In this document: positions 50,401-63,065 of the stretch, piece by piece
Position numbering within the stretch: position 1 is the first letter of the stretch
How the letters are laid out: the number at the start of each line of letters is the position of its first letter
Assembly (NCBI GenBank): GCA_018697195.1
Contig: CM031878.1
Location: 32,839,818 to 32,903,817 of the forward strand
Length of the DNA stretch: 64,000 nucleotides
From: Certhia americana
Taxonomy: Eukaryota; Chordata; Aves; Passeriformes; Certhiidae
Direction: 5' to 3'
Program-made: the position numbers and the translations under genes
Notes under the pieces: generated by a model
What the model was told of the DNA's origin: nothing
Seen by the model: only the letters and a program-made list of their open reading frames with translations
Database searches by the model: none

Positions 50401-53166
50401 TCAAAGGTCTTTTCTTTGAGTGTGGTGCTTTTTAATGCTTTCATAAATTGCTCTTTTTCTTCAAATCCAAAAAATTTGGCAAATGATGTGATGTTTTTGA
50501 TCTATTGATCTAAGTCATCATCTGAGGATATGATATATTGAGGAAATTTAAGCTGATGAAAGTAAGACTGTAAATTTTTGTAACATCTTTCTGCTATTCC
50601 TTTGAGTCTGATCCACACTTGCATCAAATGATTTGATAGAAACCTTTTAGCCTCACAGGTCATGGAGCAGGTCCATTGTCATTCATTACATGAGTGCAGC
50701 AGAGCTAATTTTCTTTGTTTACACAAAACTCAAAATTGTTGAGTAAATTGGAGATGTAAATTGTAAAGACAATGTAAATTGGAGAGACCCACATGGGCCA
50801 GAGAAAGCACCAGGTAATCCTTTACATTTCTACATCTCCCCAAATAATGTTTATAGAGCAAAGGAATGCATTTCTCTGACACCTTTAATAAACACTATTT
50901 CTTTCCATTTATAATAACTAAATGCTATCAGCTTAAAAATTATTTAGCTGGAAAAGGACTCTTAAAGGCACCAATTTAGTTCTTCCATGTCATTATATAC
51001 AGATTAAAACATGAAAATGTGGAGAATCCGGTAGGTAAAATTCATACAGATCCAAGCAGATAATTAATATTGTATACAGTAGTTAGTATTGTATACAGAT
51101 AGTACCCACATCCATTTTCACACATACTTTTAAAGTGAATGTAAGACTAAAGTACAATGACATCCAAATTTATTAACCAGTATTGCCTGCCTTGACCAGA
51201 CACAGTATTCACATCAAATAAAATACCTTTTCTTTCACGGAAGTTTGCAGAATAAACTGAATACAGTATAATTAATATGGACATGTAAAAGCTTAAAATC
51301 TCAGAAAACAACGTGAGTGTGTTCAGTGGAGACATGCAATACACCTTACGTTTGCCTTCCAAACTGCCTGCAGTGCAAAAGATCTTGAAAGCCAAGTCTG
51401 TATACAAATGAGGTGGTGCCTCAGAAAAGGTTAATAATGTGTGACAGAAACATGGATGCATTTTTCCCCAGATTTTTCTTACAGTCATAAATCTGTTTAT
51501 AAAAAGCTAAAATCAGAGTTCCAAGTGCAAAAGCAAATTATTGAATGAATTGTACTTTCATGCTATCATGGACTAAAATCTGAACTCTGTAAAGTCAGCA
51601 AAAGCTTGAAATACTGGCTGCCTTATAGATACCAACTTAAATATCTGTATATACATAGGTTATTTTTACACCAGTTTCTTGGTCATTTCTTCATGAAAGT
51701 TTTGCATTAAAATTCAGCGTTTACTCTAAATGTAGGTACATTCTTTTTCCCCTTTACAAATTTAACTCAGTGTGTTAGTTTTAATGAAATGTCCAGATAA
51801 CGAAATGGCTACTGCTTTGCACTGATTTGAAGACCACAACACATCTCTATTCCCGTTTTTTTAAATAGTATTACTTCCAGGACAAATGTAAGACTTTGAA
51901 AAGGAAAAAAATCTGTAAAGAGTGAAGTATTGTGTGCAAAGAAACCCTGAAGAAAATGTTACTGGATTAATTTAAATAAGATTTAGGTACTGTGAACATC
52001 TCTATCAATCCACATTGATCTCAATTGTTTTACTGACATAATAAAAAACAGGATTGAGTTACCTGACAAAATTAATTATAATACCTAATTTTCAATAGTG
52101 TAGGGCTTTTGTCTCTCCCAAGATGAATTTCAAATTTCAAAACCCTTTTGTCCTTCACTGCTGTGAAGGGGGAAGCCTCTGGATCACACTACATGATGCA
52201 GGCTTACTACAGCTGAAAATTAGACAGGTCTGAACACTGAACAAGCCATGTATGGGAAACAATCTGATCTTATTCTCAATTTACATTAGGTTCAAATTAT
52301 GCTCCAGTCAAAATTTCTTGTAGTCTTCAGTCTGTCATGTATGCTCATGTGAAGTGCTATAGTTTTTGGTCACTAAAGTTTGAAAGGTCTTTCAGTAATA
52401 TTTTACATCACCTTACTTCTCTATTCCATCACAAGGGCTATTTCTCAAGGCATCTATTACTGCAGCAAGAGAAGTCCTACAGACACACAGACATCAAATA
52501 CCACATGGCCTTGAGTTTTTTGGTTCTTCTGCTAGAATTTGAGAGTCAGATCACCCCACAATTATAAAGCCAATATGGTTTTCCTGCCAGCTTGTCAGAT
52601 CACAGCAGTGGTCTTCTTGCTAATTTGCCAAAGAAATAAAAAATCACACCACACTTGGATAAAGCAAGTAAACCGTTTACATACATGTAACAGAGAGGTA
52701 TGTTGGCTGCAATTTTATTAATGTCAGCATTAAACAACCTGAAGTCCAATCAACAGAATCTCATTCTTTTCTACAGTGCACATGATAAATTAGCCACCAT
52801 TTTGACTTCTTTTAAAAAATAAAACCAAAACTAGGGAGGTAAACAAACAAAATATTTATGACAGTACAGGATTATACAGTTTGTGTAACTTTTACATTTC
52901 TGCTGAAGCCAGAAGAGAAGAAAATGAGTAGTTATGCTTCAACTAAGTACCCAGTTTTAGTTTCACTGCAATGAACACATTTCCTAAGTTGAAAGTCTTG
53001 GTGGGAGTATGTATATCACACCACAAAAGTGCAGAACTCAGAAAATCCAGACACATTCAGAAAAGACTGATGAAAGCAAGAGAAATGCAAAAAACAGTTT
53101 CATAGAGAAAAAGGAAAAATAAAGCATTTGTTGTATCAGTAAAGAAAAAAAAAATAATAGGCATAC

Positions 53167-53275
53167 CTTCAGCAAGTGGATCAAGTGTGTGAATCATGAG
53201 CTGGAAGATGCTGTTCCTCATTAGACTGTTGTGGAGAGATGCGGAGCTTCCTCCCCGCTGGAGACGTGGCTTGGT
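53167..53275 (-). CDS. SLC24A2: SLC24A2 coding exon (window exon 2 of 9): start of conserved cytosolic loop
   Basis: This 109-nt exon enters in phase 0 and leaves in phase 1. Acceptor ccctag is at 53276 and donor gtatgc at 53166. It encodes TKPRLQRGGSSASLHNSL, then MRNSIFQLMIHTLDPLAE, and the first base of a glycine or glutamate codon. The block is highly characteristic of NCKX2. The basic, serine-rich RLQRGGSSASLHNS stretch contains RGGSS-type candidate kinase sites (inference). It is followed by the amphipathic MRNSIFQLMIHTLDPL segment. The phase-1 donor can join either the 17-codon exon (G|AG, Glu) or the next exon (G|GA, Gly). Confidence 0.97.
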
Positions 53276-54314
53276 CTAGGGTAAAAATATGGTGGAGAAT
53301 GAAAGGGTTTTTTTGTTGTTTGTGTGAAAAGATGCCTGAAACAGTATGAATTAATCTCACACCTCATTGCACAATGAAACATTTTGAACTTTTTGATCTG
53401 CCTATAGCAGATTATGTTAAGCTACAGACTTTATCACCCATTGCCATAAGCATAGACAATTTCTCTGTAGGGGATGGAGAAACTAGTTTCCCAGGACTCA
53501 GGCAAAAAACATAGCAAAAAGAATCCCTCTTTGTGAAAACTCATAAAGTGTTAAGAAAATGAAAACTTCATACTTGCATCAGGAAGAATTAATTTGTTTC
53601 TTTGTAGGACCTTTTGTTTGAATCCCAGAAGTAAGTTATAACTTTTATTACTTTGGTACATTGCAAATATGCATATGATCAAAACTATGGAGGAAAAGGG
53701 CAGACAGTGCTCTTTTTTTAATGGCACTCAGTGAGAAACATGCTCCTCACTTTGACTCAATCCACTGAAGTCTCATGGCAAAAAGAGAGTGAGAGGGTGG
53801 TAAGGCAGAACAGACATCTACAGCGAAGAATCTAATGTACAAGTGTCTTTTGCATGCTCGTAAGGAAATATAAAACATACTCTGAGATTCTGTTCCCCAT
53901 GCAATTGTCTAGTACAATAATCAATGCACTGTATATGTCTCAGAGTAAGACTCCTTCGTGGCAGTTTGTTTCAATAAAAAGGATAGTGAGAGCCAACAGA
54001 CTACTGACTAGAAAGAGCGTGAAATCCAGTTAGAGGGAAAAAAACAACACTTAAGAAAATAATAGTTGGCAATAATACCTTGATTAATCTTTGGTGTTAT
54101 ACACACAAAAAATGATAAATTATAGAACCCAATAAAGAAGATTAATTCACTGTTTTATGTTTGGAAATACATTATTTAAACTCTATAGGAGTTATATAGG
54201 AGGAGAAAGGAATCCCAGCAATTTAGAAAAACATTTATTCATGCCAAACCAGCGTAAGGCTTGCCTCACCACCCTCCCCAGAAACAAATGCTCAGATGTA
54301 TAATTACTGCCTAC
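53276..54314 (-). other. SLC24A2: SLC24A2 intron between window exons 1 and 2
   Basis: A 1.04 kb phase-0 intron (donor gtaggc, acceptor ccctag). No repeat, RNA gene or additional exon was recognised. Confidence 0.82.
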
Positions 54315-54353
54315 CGTCAACGTTTGGTCATCCTTGTCTCCAGCATTAGGTGA
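54315..54353 (-). CDS. SLC24A2: SLC24A2 39-nt microexon (window exon 1 of 9)
   Basis: A 39-nt phase-0/phase-0 exon encoding SPNAGDKDDQTLT. Acceptor catgcag is at 54354 and donor gtaggc at 54314. It corresponds to the hydrophilic segment that precedes the KPRLQRGG block in NCKX2, where mammals have a similar Ser/Pro-Asp/Lys-rich stretch. Its small size and lack of long-range features make the call depend on the flanking splice sites, the correct phase and the match of the GDKDDxTL pattern. It is symmetric, so skipping preserves the frame. Confidence 0.85.
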
Positions 54354-57300
54354 CTGCATGAATGGGAAAAAGAACAAAAAGAAGTGTCAGATGGAGCACA
54401 CAGGGAATGAAAAGGCAGTAGAACATCACACATATCTGATCATATGAATTCCATTGTGGTGATAGATTTTTAGACATCCTACAGATCAAGTAGATCAGAG
54501 TAAACTCACTTTGCAGGGTGCAAGCATATTTTGTCAGTTTCTTGGTCAGGAACTGTTGTTATTTCAGGGCCTGGAACAGCAGCTGGACAGATCACAATGT
54601 TCACTTCATACAAATTACCCAGGGAGGCAAATTCCCTGTACAGTAACCAATTTGAGAGAGTGAAGATAGAAGACTAAGGGTAACAAGAAACTCAGGATTG
54701 ACCAACTGTTCCACAAGAAACCTAAAAAGGAGTAACCTCGGTATTTTGCAGGAAGACACTAGGAAAGGAAATGAAAAACTATGTTTCATTTTAATCACTC
54801 CCTACAAATTACGATTTAGCTCAAACTGGCAGCTCTGATTAAGGGTAAGCAACATGGCACACACACTGCCCTGCCATGAAGAAAAATGAGACTCTGAATG
54901 GGTCTTAAATTATTTTCTTCATCTCAAGGACTCTTCTTCAGTGCTATGTAGTACACAAAAACCAAATTACATCACAACTGTTCTATGGAACAATCTCTTG
55001 CATTCAGTGAAAGACAGTTTTTGGATATAAGTCATCAGTAATTTTTTGGACATGCTTTTTGGGTTAATTAACCTTGAAGGTTAAGCAAGCAGATATGAAC
55101 AAACACTGATGACAGAGCAAATCCTTTATGTTCCATAATAAATACAAGAATAATAAGAACCAAACTCTTTGTCAAAAATGTACTGCTACAGCTCTGACTA
55201 TTAACTCAAATAAAAGAAAATCAGACAACAAAGACATCTTTGTTCTAATAAAGGAACTACCTGTCACCTCTAAAATAAATCTACCCTTGTGTGATAGAAT
55301 AATAGAAAAAAGTTTTATGCTCTATTGAAGAAAACTATCACAAAGAGAACTTTGAAAGGAATAAAAAGAAAAGGAAACAAAAGAAAACACAAAATCTGTG
55401 TTCTAAAATGTCATTTTAAAGTAGATGTGTCTTAGAAAATGTTGGCCTAATATGTACATATATATGGTTATATATTATACATATTCATGTGTCTTTCAGA
55501 TACAAATCCACAAATGAGCAAACCCACAATTTATATGTGAGTGTTTTGAGGGACCTTCATGGAAAAAAATCCATCTCACAGCAAAATTTGCAAGAAAGCA
55601 AAAAGGACAAGCTGGGAAAAGCTTTTATTGTCTCCAAAAAACAGCATTTTAGGGTGGTTGAGTCCTAAGGATCAGTGGCTATAATTTTAGAAGTAAATTC
55701 TGTGATAGATGGATGAATGTGCAGAACTGGAACTTGATTAGAAGTTTAAAAAAAAAAAATCTTAATCTGAACGTTGATTTTCTGAAGATAGCAAATCTAT
55801 TTTTTTACTTTTGATATTGAAAGATACAAGAATGTATGATTGCTGAAACTGACTAAATTTTACTTTCTACCTGACAGAGGTCTGAAGACTATCACTTTTC
55901 AAAATGTCATGTTGAAGGAAACACTTCTCATTTATTTGAAAAAGAATGGGATGAAGCAAAATGAATGCATAATAGTTGATAATTTGCACCATATAATTTA
56001 ATCAGTAAAAGATAATTATATAAAGAAGAGAAAGAATAATGAAACAAATTTTCCATATGCATTAAAGAAACAGAAGTGTAAAATAATTTAATTATTTGCC
56101 AATACAAATTGGGGCATACACCATGAAATAGATTTTTAAATTTATTTCTTTCCACACATGATTAGCCATGCAATTGTTTCTGAGTTTAACTTGCCAGTCA
56201 AGCTATATTCAAGCAGAAATATTCAGGACAATTTCAAAAACAGGAATGTAAACAATTGTTTGACATTCTGGTGATACTAAATACTTACATTTCCTGGAGT
56301 AACAGTAAAAAACCCCACCTTTAATTAGTGTCTTAAACTATGGCAGTGAAAAATTCAGTAGTGTTGTTGCTTGCAGTATTGGATGGCATTTTGTCCACAC
56401 CAGGATGGAAAATTAAACTATTCTACTATTGTTCACAGCAAATTTTGAACATGGTCTATTCTATTTAGTTTTGGTATCAAAAACTGTTCACTGTTTGGGA
56501 AAGTGCCTTAAAGTATCACTTTTCCCTTGCAGAAAACATTGAGCATTCAGGCATTTTATGCTGTCTTAATTTGAGACAACACTTAAAAACAGGTCCAGTT
56601 GGTGGGGCTTCTTTGCACTGGAGCAAATACTGCATTTGTGGACACACTCATCAATGATATTTAAAAGAAAATAGATGTCTTCTGTAAAGATAGGTTAGTT
56701 CTTAAATCATGGCAACTGTTGCATGTTAGTTCCCTTAGGATCAGAAAGAGATGGAAGTTTCATGTCTTATACAGTACAAATATTTCTGAAGGTTTTACTA
56801 GCAAAAATTATCTTTTGCAATTACATGCTTTAATTTCTTTAAAACCATCAATTTATTATTATTCTGCAAAGAGAAAAAATGCATTCTAGCATACTTTCTT
56901 ATTCAAAAGTATTTGGGGCACAATCCATTATCACTTCTTAATCAGAATTATAAAATTATTAAGCATCAGACAGATGACTAATATTTTTTAGAGAATTCAA
57001 TGGAGTATTTGTTAGTTTTCCCATACCCCACGGCAGGACATAAGAATTTGTCCATCCTCCTGCCACCATTAATGATCATGTATTCAAGCTTGCTTCAGTT
57101 GAGCTAAAAGTCTTAAAACATTTTTCATGAAGAATATATAAAAAATGTCTATTTGATATGTAGAAATGGTTTCTGGTATTCTTTTTACCCATCTTTCTTC
57201 CTCAATGACCTAAGTCCATCAGTGACTGAGCCTGAAAACGTCCTTGCCTTGTTTGGGAACACATGTTGTTGAAAACCAGGCTTCTGAGTAATTCATGCAA

Positions 57301-57722
57301 GAAGTGATGGTTCACTAAGTGTCTGGTGAGTCTCCCAGTGCTTTGCTTTCACATAAAGGGCATTATGACAGTCCAAGCAGGAGCAGAATCCCTAAAAAGC
57401 TCTATATTTGACACAGAGCATCCCTGTTAACAAAAGATGGCTAGTAACTTTGAACCATCTGTTAAGAGTGTGTAGTCCACAACCAGAACCAGAGATCTCA
57501 CCATCTGCAGTTGCTGCTGTAATTGAACCTTCCATATTAAAGATTCAGCCGCCAAAAAAAATCAGTGAACTGAAGTTCTTCTCCTAACATGAGAAAAGCA
57601 AGTTGTCAAACAAAAACAAATAAAAATGTAATGGGATTTCAGCACCCTTTCTGCAGTGTGGGTTCACATCTCTTTTCTGCTTGACAAATATTTTCCAAAT
57701 ACAATCATGAAAAGCTGTTAAA

Positions 57723-57750
57723 AATCAATCAATCAATCAATCAATCAATC
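57723..57750. repeat. (AATC)7 microsatellite
   Basis: Seven perfect AATC units. Likely length-polymorphic. Confidence 0.95.
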
Positions 57751-59700
57751 AACTTATCTGGGAATAATGGAATTCAATGACATTTGTTGGCTCGCAGTGG
57801 GGTGCTGAATGCAATATGCTGTCTCCAATTATTGTATTATATAAGCCCAGACAGGAATTTGCATAATTGTCTCAAGATGCTTTCTAGTGCAAGACTTCTG
57901 CTCTCTCTAATGCCTACTTTAAAAAGTGGCATCTGGACACAGCAACTTTACAGCTGGCAGTGAGTCACCACTTGTCAGTCCTCAAGAAAATTACAGAAGA
58001 TAAGTTTTCTTGGAGCATTTTTCTAGGATCCTCTAATCTTACACATAAGGTCTGTAGGGGTTTTTGTTAGACTGGATTGCAGAAAAATGAGTTGGATTTC
58101 AAAGGCAGCCACTGAAGTCAATCTAGTTAACCTAAGACAGCTTAGTTAATTTCTAAAAACCAGTATCCTAAGGAGTGCTAGTAATTTACTTGGAATAGAA
58201 CTGTCCTGCATTTCTTTGAAATTATATGGTAAATCGGGTTAAGACGTAACTAAAATCCTAGCAACAAATTCAGCTAGGCAGATTTCAGAAATAAGCCTAA
58301 TAAGCTTACTGAGGGAACCAAAAAATGAAGGTAATACTTTATCTAGTTCTCTTTATACATACATCTTTGAATTTTACCAAATTAGAATCCCTTAGAGTTC
58401 CTTTCTGTGAATACTCCCAGACAATCCAAAGTTATAACCTTTGCCTGCTTGATTGTTGTCTGGAAAGATCAAATCCTAATGGTCTCAATATACTTGAACT
58501 AAAATTCTTAGGTATCCATGGAAACAAAAGTTGACCATCACCACTTGCAGAACCTCTGTCGGGTGCTGCAGTGGGGCCAGTACAACTTTATAATGCACCT
58601 CATTATCCCACTCTCTAGAGTATTTCTGTGGAAAAGCTGTAAATAGCTGCAAGGGAACACCTCTGTATTTAAGCTATAGTTAACTGATGGCAAGGATTTT
58701 AACTTATATATTACTGCTTAGACATCAGTATCTGAATCCAGACTGAGAATTAACACTGCATACAGGTCCTTTGATCCTATTTAGAACAGAGGAAGAAAAA
58801 GTTTTTGTAACAACACAGAAAAATACACTAAATTCTCTTTCACTTTGCCTTCTTTCTTCTTTTCACCTCTCCCTTTTCTAAAAGTAAAATAAACAAGGGA
58901 GTTTTACCTAAAGAAGTAGATTTCTGTATTCTTGAAGAAACTAAATATGATTCACAGAACTGCATCCAAAATTAAACTGAGGTTGTAAAGTTGCTTTACT
59001 CATCAAAATGAAGAATTTTTAAAATAAGAGGTTGAACTTCCAAAGGCATTAACCTGGACTACCAAAATGGTATATCTGTCTCCATTTATGACTGATTGTT
59101 TAGAGGCACCAAGTGTGAAAGTTGCAGCTCTGGAAAAAGCAAAACTGCTTTGTTAATTCAGACCAGTTGTCTCTTTTATGCCAATCTGTTCATGCAATTA
59201 CCCAATGTGCATACACATAGTGAATCCTCATAACTGTTCAGAAGGGATGCATCTTAGTTGATTTGAGCAGTGAGAAATAGATGGTGTAAGCCATCAGTTG
59301 CTAAATCACATGCTAAAGTTAGGTCAACTGATTTAATTCCAGATATCTGTGCATCCCACTGTGTGAAATAAGGCTCTTCTAGTCACACTGTATAACCTAC
59401 TATATGGTATTTAGTTACTCATCATGTGTAAGGAAGAGTCTGTCCCATGTCTCTTACCTTCTCTGAACTTGCTTAAAGTCAGGTATCTTTGGCTTAGGGT
59501 GGCAATGTAAGAGCTCAAGCTTAAAGACTTCATGAGTTTTTAATCACCTTAGTGTCAAAAATAATTATGCAGTTTTAAGTTGTCCCTCTTATCCTCATTT
59601 CAAGACTTACTAATGAAGTCAAGTTTTGCTATTTTTTGAGTCAAATAATTTAGCACCACAGCTCTGTATGTCTATGCAACTTTCAGGAGAAAAAGAATCC

Positions 59701-59738
59701 ATAAATAAATAAATAAATAAATAAATAAACAAATAAAT
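59701..59738. repeat. (ATAA)7 microsatellite with one interrupted extension
   Basis: Seven perfect ATAA units (59701-59728), then AC and two more AAAT-like units. Confidence 0.95.
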
Positions 59739-62703
59739 GTCTAAATCTAGGTACTTAGCAGTCATTAGATACACATGCACAAAACATGTGTTCACAAGCG
59801 ACAGTTTAAGTACTTCAGTATGGATTTACATGGCTAACTTTAAAATACAAGGATTTAAAGTCTTTAATATGCTGCTACTTCATCAACAACAACATGTGAG
59901 AAAGCATTAGTAAGTGGTCCAAGTATAAGTTCACAAAACTTAAAAAATTTTGAAAGTAAATCATCTATGAAACCAGAAGTAAATTGTAAGGAGGGGACTG
60001 GGAAGGTTTTAATATGAACTGCAACTACACCATAGAGACTACTGATGAGAAACACTTGCTCTTCATTTCTTGCAACTCAATCAAACATGAGTGGCTTAGT
60101 AAGAAGCCAGCAAAAACAAAGCATTTTCAAGTACTTCTCCTTGCCCTATTACACAAAGGATCTGCTATAGATAATGGAGATTTCAGAGTTTGCCTCAGAA
60201 GTCACAGTAATTCCCAGAGAGGAAAATGTTTGACAAATCTCCAACTGTGGCTGTTATGCTGATTTGAAGCTCCTGAATAAATTTCACTGCAGTCAGTTGG
60301 CTGTATACTGCAGAGGATACATCATATGGGAAAAAAGTCTGCAGTTTCACTGCCTTCCCACCTCCAGCACCCTGGAGACCCTGAAGGACAGCTCCAGCTG
60401 CACAGAAGAAACCAGCCTGCACAGCCCATAGGGAGGAAATGATGAATCAGCACATCCTCAGCTGCCCTCATCATGTCCCTGTTCCAGCAAGATCTGCTCA
60501 CTTCTCTTATCTTATTTCATGGTTGCCTTTCCCCTCCAGAAGACTTTTTCGTTACCAGGATCTCTGCTGACTTTATTGTTAGCTGGCAGAAATGCCTGAT
60601 CGACCTCTCCAGACAGGAAGAATACAAGCAAATGTGTGAGGGGCACATTCAATACTGAATGATACTGGGAAAGCTAGCTGAGTATTGCTAACAGTGGATG
60701 TTTCCCATAGGGCTAAAAAGGGACAAAGAACAGAACACAGTACACAGGCCAAAGGGAAAGTCCTGTGGGACTAACTTTTCCATAAAACATTATGAACATT
60801 TAAAGTGGTCTAACTCACAGATTGAAAAAAAAAAGAGAGAGAGAGTGGGTCTAAAGGAAAGCATCACCAACAGCAATGCCACAGTTGGTATTGAGGTACA
60901 AACTTTTCAAGTAATTGTGTTTCAAAACATAAAATCATCATCCCCAGCAGCTATGGGCTGCAGTAACATGAGTATCAGTTTTACACCAGTTTAACAGGCA
61001 AAATCTAGCAGTCAGCTTCTGTTCCTCCATTCCCCATTTGTTAACTAGGAGTAGAGACACTGTAAAGAACTTTGTTCTTATGGAGAGGGCTGTTGTAAAT
61101 TATATTAGGAAATCTGACTTGCTTTTCTGTCTACAGCTCCATCAGGCACATTTGTAGTACAATGCTGATTTCTTATCTGCAGGTTCTTCTGCAAAACCTC
61201 TTCATAGAAGATTTCCTCCCTACCATTTCTTACCCTTGCACGAGGGATAAGACAAACCCTTAGATGGTATTTCCATGTTTCTTTTGATAAGGACCTAAGA
61301 GGCAGCAATGGAAAAGAGGAAAATGTTTATCTGAAGGATTAATATAGAGGCAGATGGTATTCAACGTCAGTTAGGAGGACAGTGATCCTGAAATACTTTT
61401 GAGTCAAATAGGTAAAATTAAGATACTTTCTTTCATTAGTACTTTGTTTTGGACGTGATGTCAGGTTTCACATTGTAAAACTGAGAACATGTAATATAAT
61501 CCCATTTGTGGGTGAATAAAAGAAATTAAACCATCATATTTTCATTTGTTTCCCTCTTACAATGTTGAGGAATGAGTCTAACATTCTATGGTATGAAAAA
61601 AGCACAAGTGTTCTGTGTGCTTTGATTACATGAATTCTCACATAATCTTGTAAACCCACAGGTTCAGACTTGTTTGAGACATAAATAGTGCAAAAAATTA
61701 AAAAATCTTAGATGTTTGTTAGATAATAAAACATTGTAGGAGGTACATTTTGATCCTATGCCTATAGCTATTGGAGATGCTGCTCTCAAAGAAGATATGC
61801 TTTGTAGCTTATTGAAATGAACCTAAATGACACTGTTCTTCCTAAATGAAGGGTTACAACATTCAGACCTTAAATCAGACCTCCTCCATTTTGGCTCTCA
61901 GTGTCTGGATCATTAGAGAAATTGCATCCGTCATGGCATAGCTGAATATAGACAGAAAATCTTTGTGCTCACCTTCCTGCATCAGTCTGCTATTTCACAC
62001 TGGCTTTCACACTACTGACTTGTCCCTGCAACTATGACCCAGATGCCTGCAGGGAAGACATTGCCAGTGCAGAAGCAGTGGCTCTGTTGCTCTTCCCTGC
62101 AAAGTCTAGTCCTCCCAGAACTGCTTCCTTATTAATATTTAAGCTAAACATACAGCTCCAAGGATAATCCCCCTTGTAATCGAAGAGAATAAGGCATTGG
62201 GGAAAGAAGATGTGCTGGACTTAGGAAGGACTTACATGGAAGTAATAGGAGACCATAGTTACAGGAAAGCAAGAGAGTTCATGGTGAGATAGGGTGGCAG
62301 CCTAAGCAGCTACTGGTGCTACTGAGGTACATCTCTTAGCTGTGCTTCACCTCTTTATCCCATTTACGGCCTATGGCAAAAGCATTTCTTCCCCCTGCCA
62401 GATAATCTTTACAGCACAACATGAAATTTCTCTGAGACTTTTGCTGAGAAATGTTATTTTGGACACCAGCCAAAATCACAGTCTGCAAGGTCTTTCAATT
62501 AGCAAGAGAAGAGAAACTCACAGTAACTCCATCCATCTTTTATGTAATTCCATTCCACTACAATAAAAATTAAAGTCTGGTATCTGTAAGTCTGCAGTGT
62601 CTAACTGCAGAAGTCACAAGCACAAATCCGTGCCATCATCTCCAGCTGTAAGCATTCTTTTAGCCATCAGTTACTGCCCAAATACACAGTCTGCCTCTGC
62701 CAT

Positions 62704-63065
62704 AAAATCACAGAATCACAGAGTATGCTGTCTTGGAAAGCACCCACAAGGATCATCAAGTCCAACTCCTGGCCCTGCACAGCACCACCCAAGAGTCACC
62801 TGTGCCTGAGAGCATTTTCCAAACTCTCCTTGAGCTCTGCCAGGCTGGTGCTGTTACCACTGCCCTGGGGAGCTGTTCCAGCTCCCAACTAACCTCTCAG
62901 TGAAGAACATTTTTCTAACATCCAACCTAAACCTCCTCTCACACAGTTTCAGGCCATTCCCTCAGGTCCTGTCACTGGTCACCAGAGAGATGAGATCACT
63001 ACCTGTCCCTCTGCTTCCTCTTCCTCCAGGAAGCTGTAGACAGTGATAAGGTCTTTTCCTCTCAT
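62704..63065 (-). mobile_element. CR1 LINE, 3' fragment
   Basis: The plus strand opens with AAAATCACAGAATCACAGAG, the antisense of CR1 terminal octamers. It continues through CATCAAGTCCAACTCCTGGC, the antisense of the 3' UTR. Next comes the C-terminal RT region, which on the minus strand reads as a decayed [13 protein letters not shown] block and then GKDLITVYSFLEEEEAEG. It is sense to SLC24A2. Beyond about 63065 the sequence is T- and C-rich and no longer recognisable as CR1. Confidence 0.9.

Larger units (their letters stand above)
36881..53166 (-). other. SLC24A2: SLC24A2 intron between window exons 2 and 3
   Basis: A 16.3 kb phase-1 intron (donor gtatgc, acceptor gttatag). It holds four antisense-side CR1 copies or fragments (40045-41100, 45600-46285, 46850-47398) plus one short sense fragment (47422-47475). 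The rest is AT-rich with no recognisable gene. Open frames here (for example 48382-48573 and 51147-51488) show no family features. Confidence 0.78.

Noticed and set aside
60195..60422. Slightly GC-richer open frame with GAVLQGLQGAGGG-like text
   Set aside because: No domain, no splice sites matching SLC24A2 phases, and no similarity to the missing N-terminal half of NCKX2.
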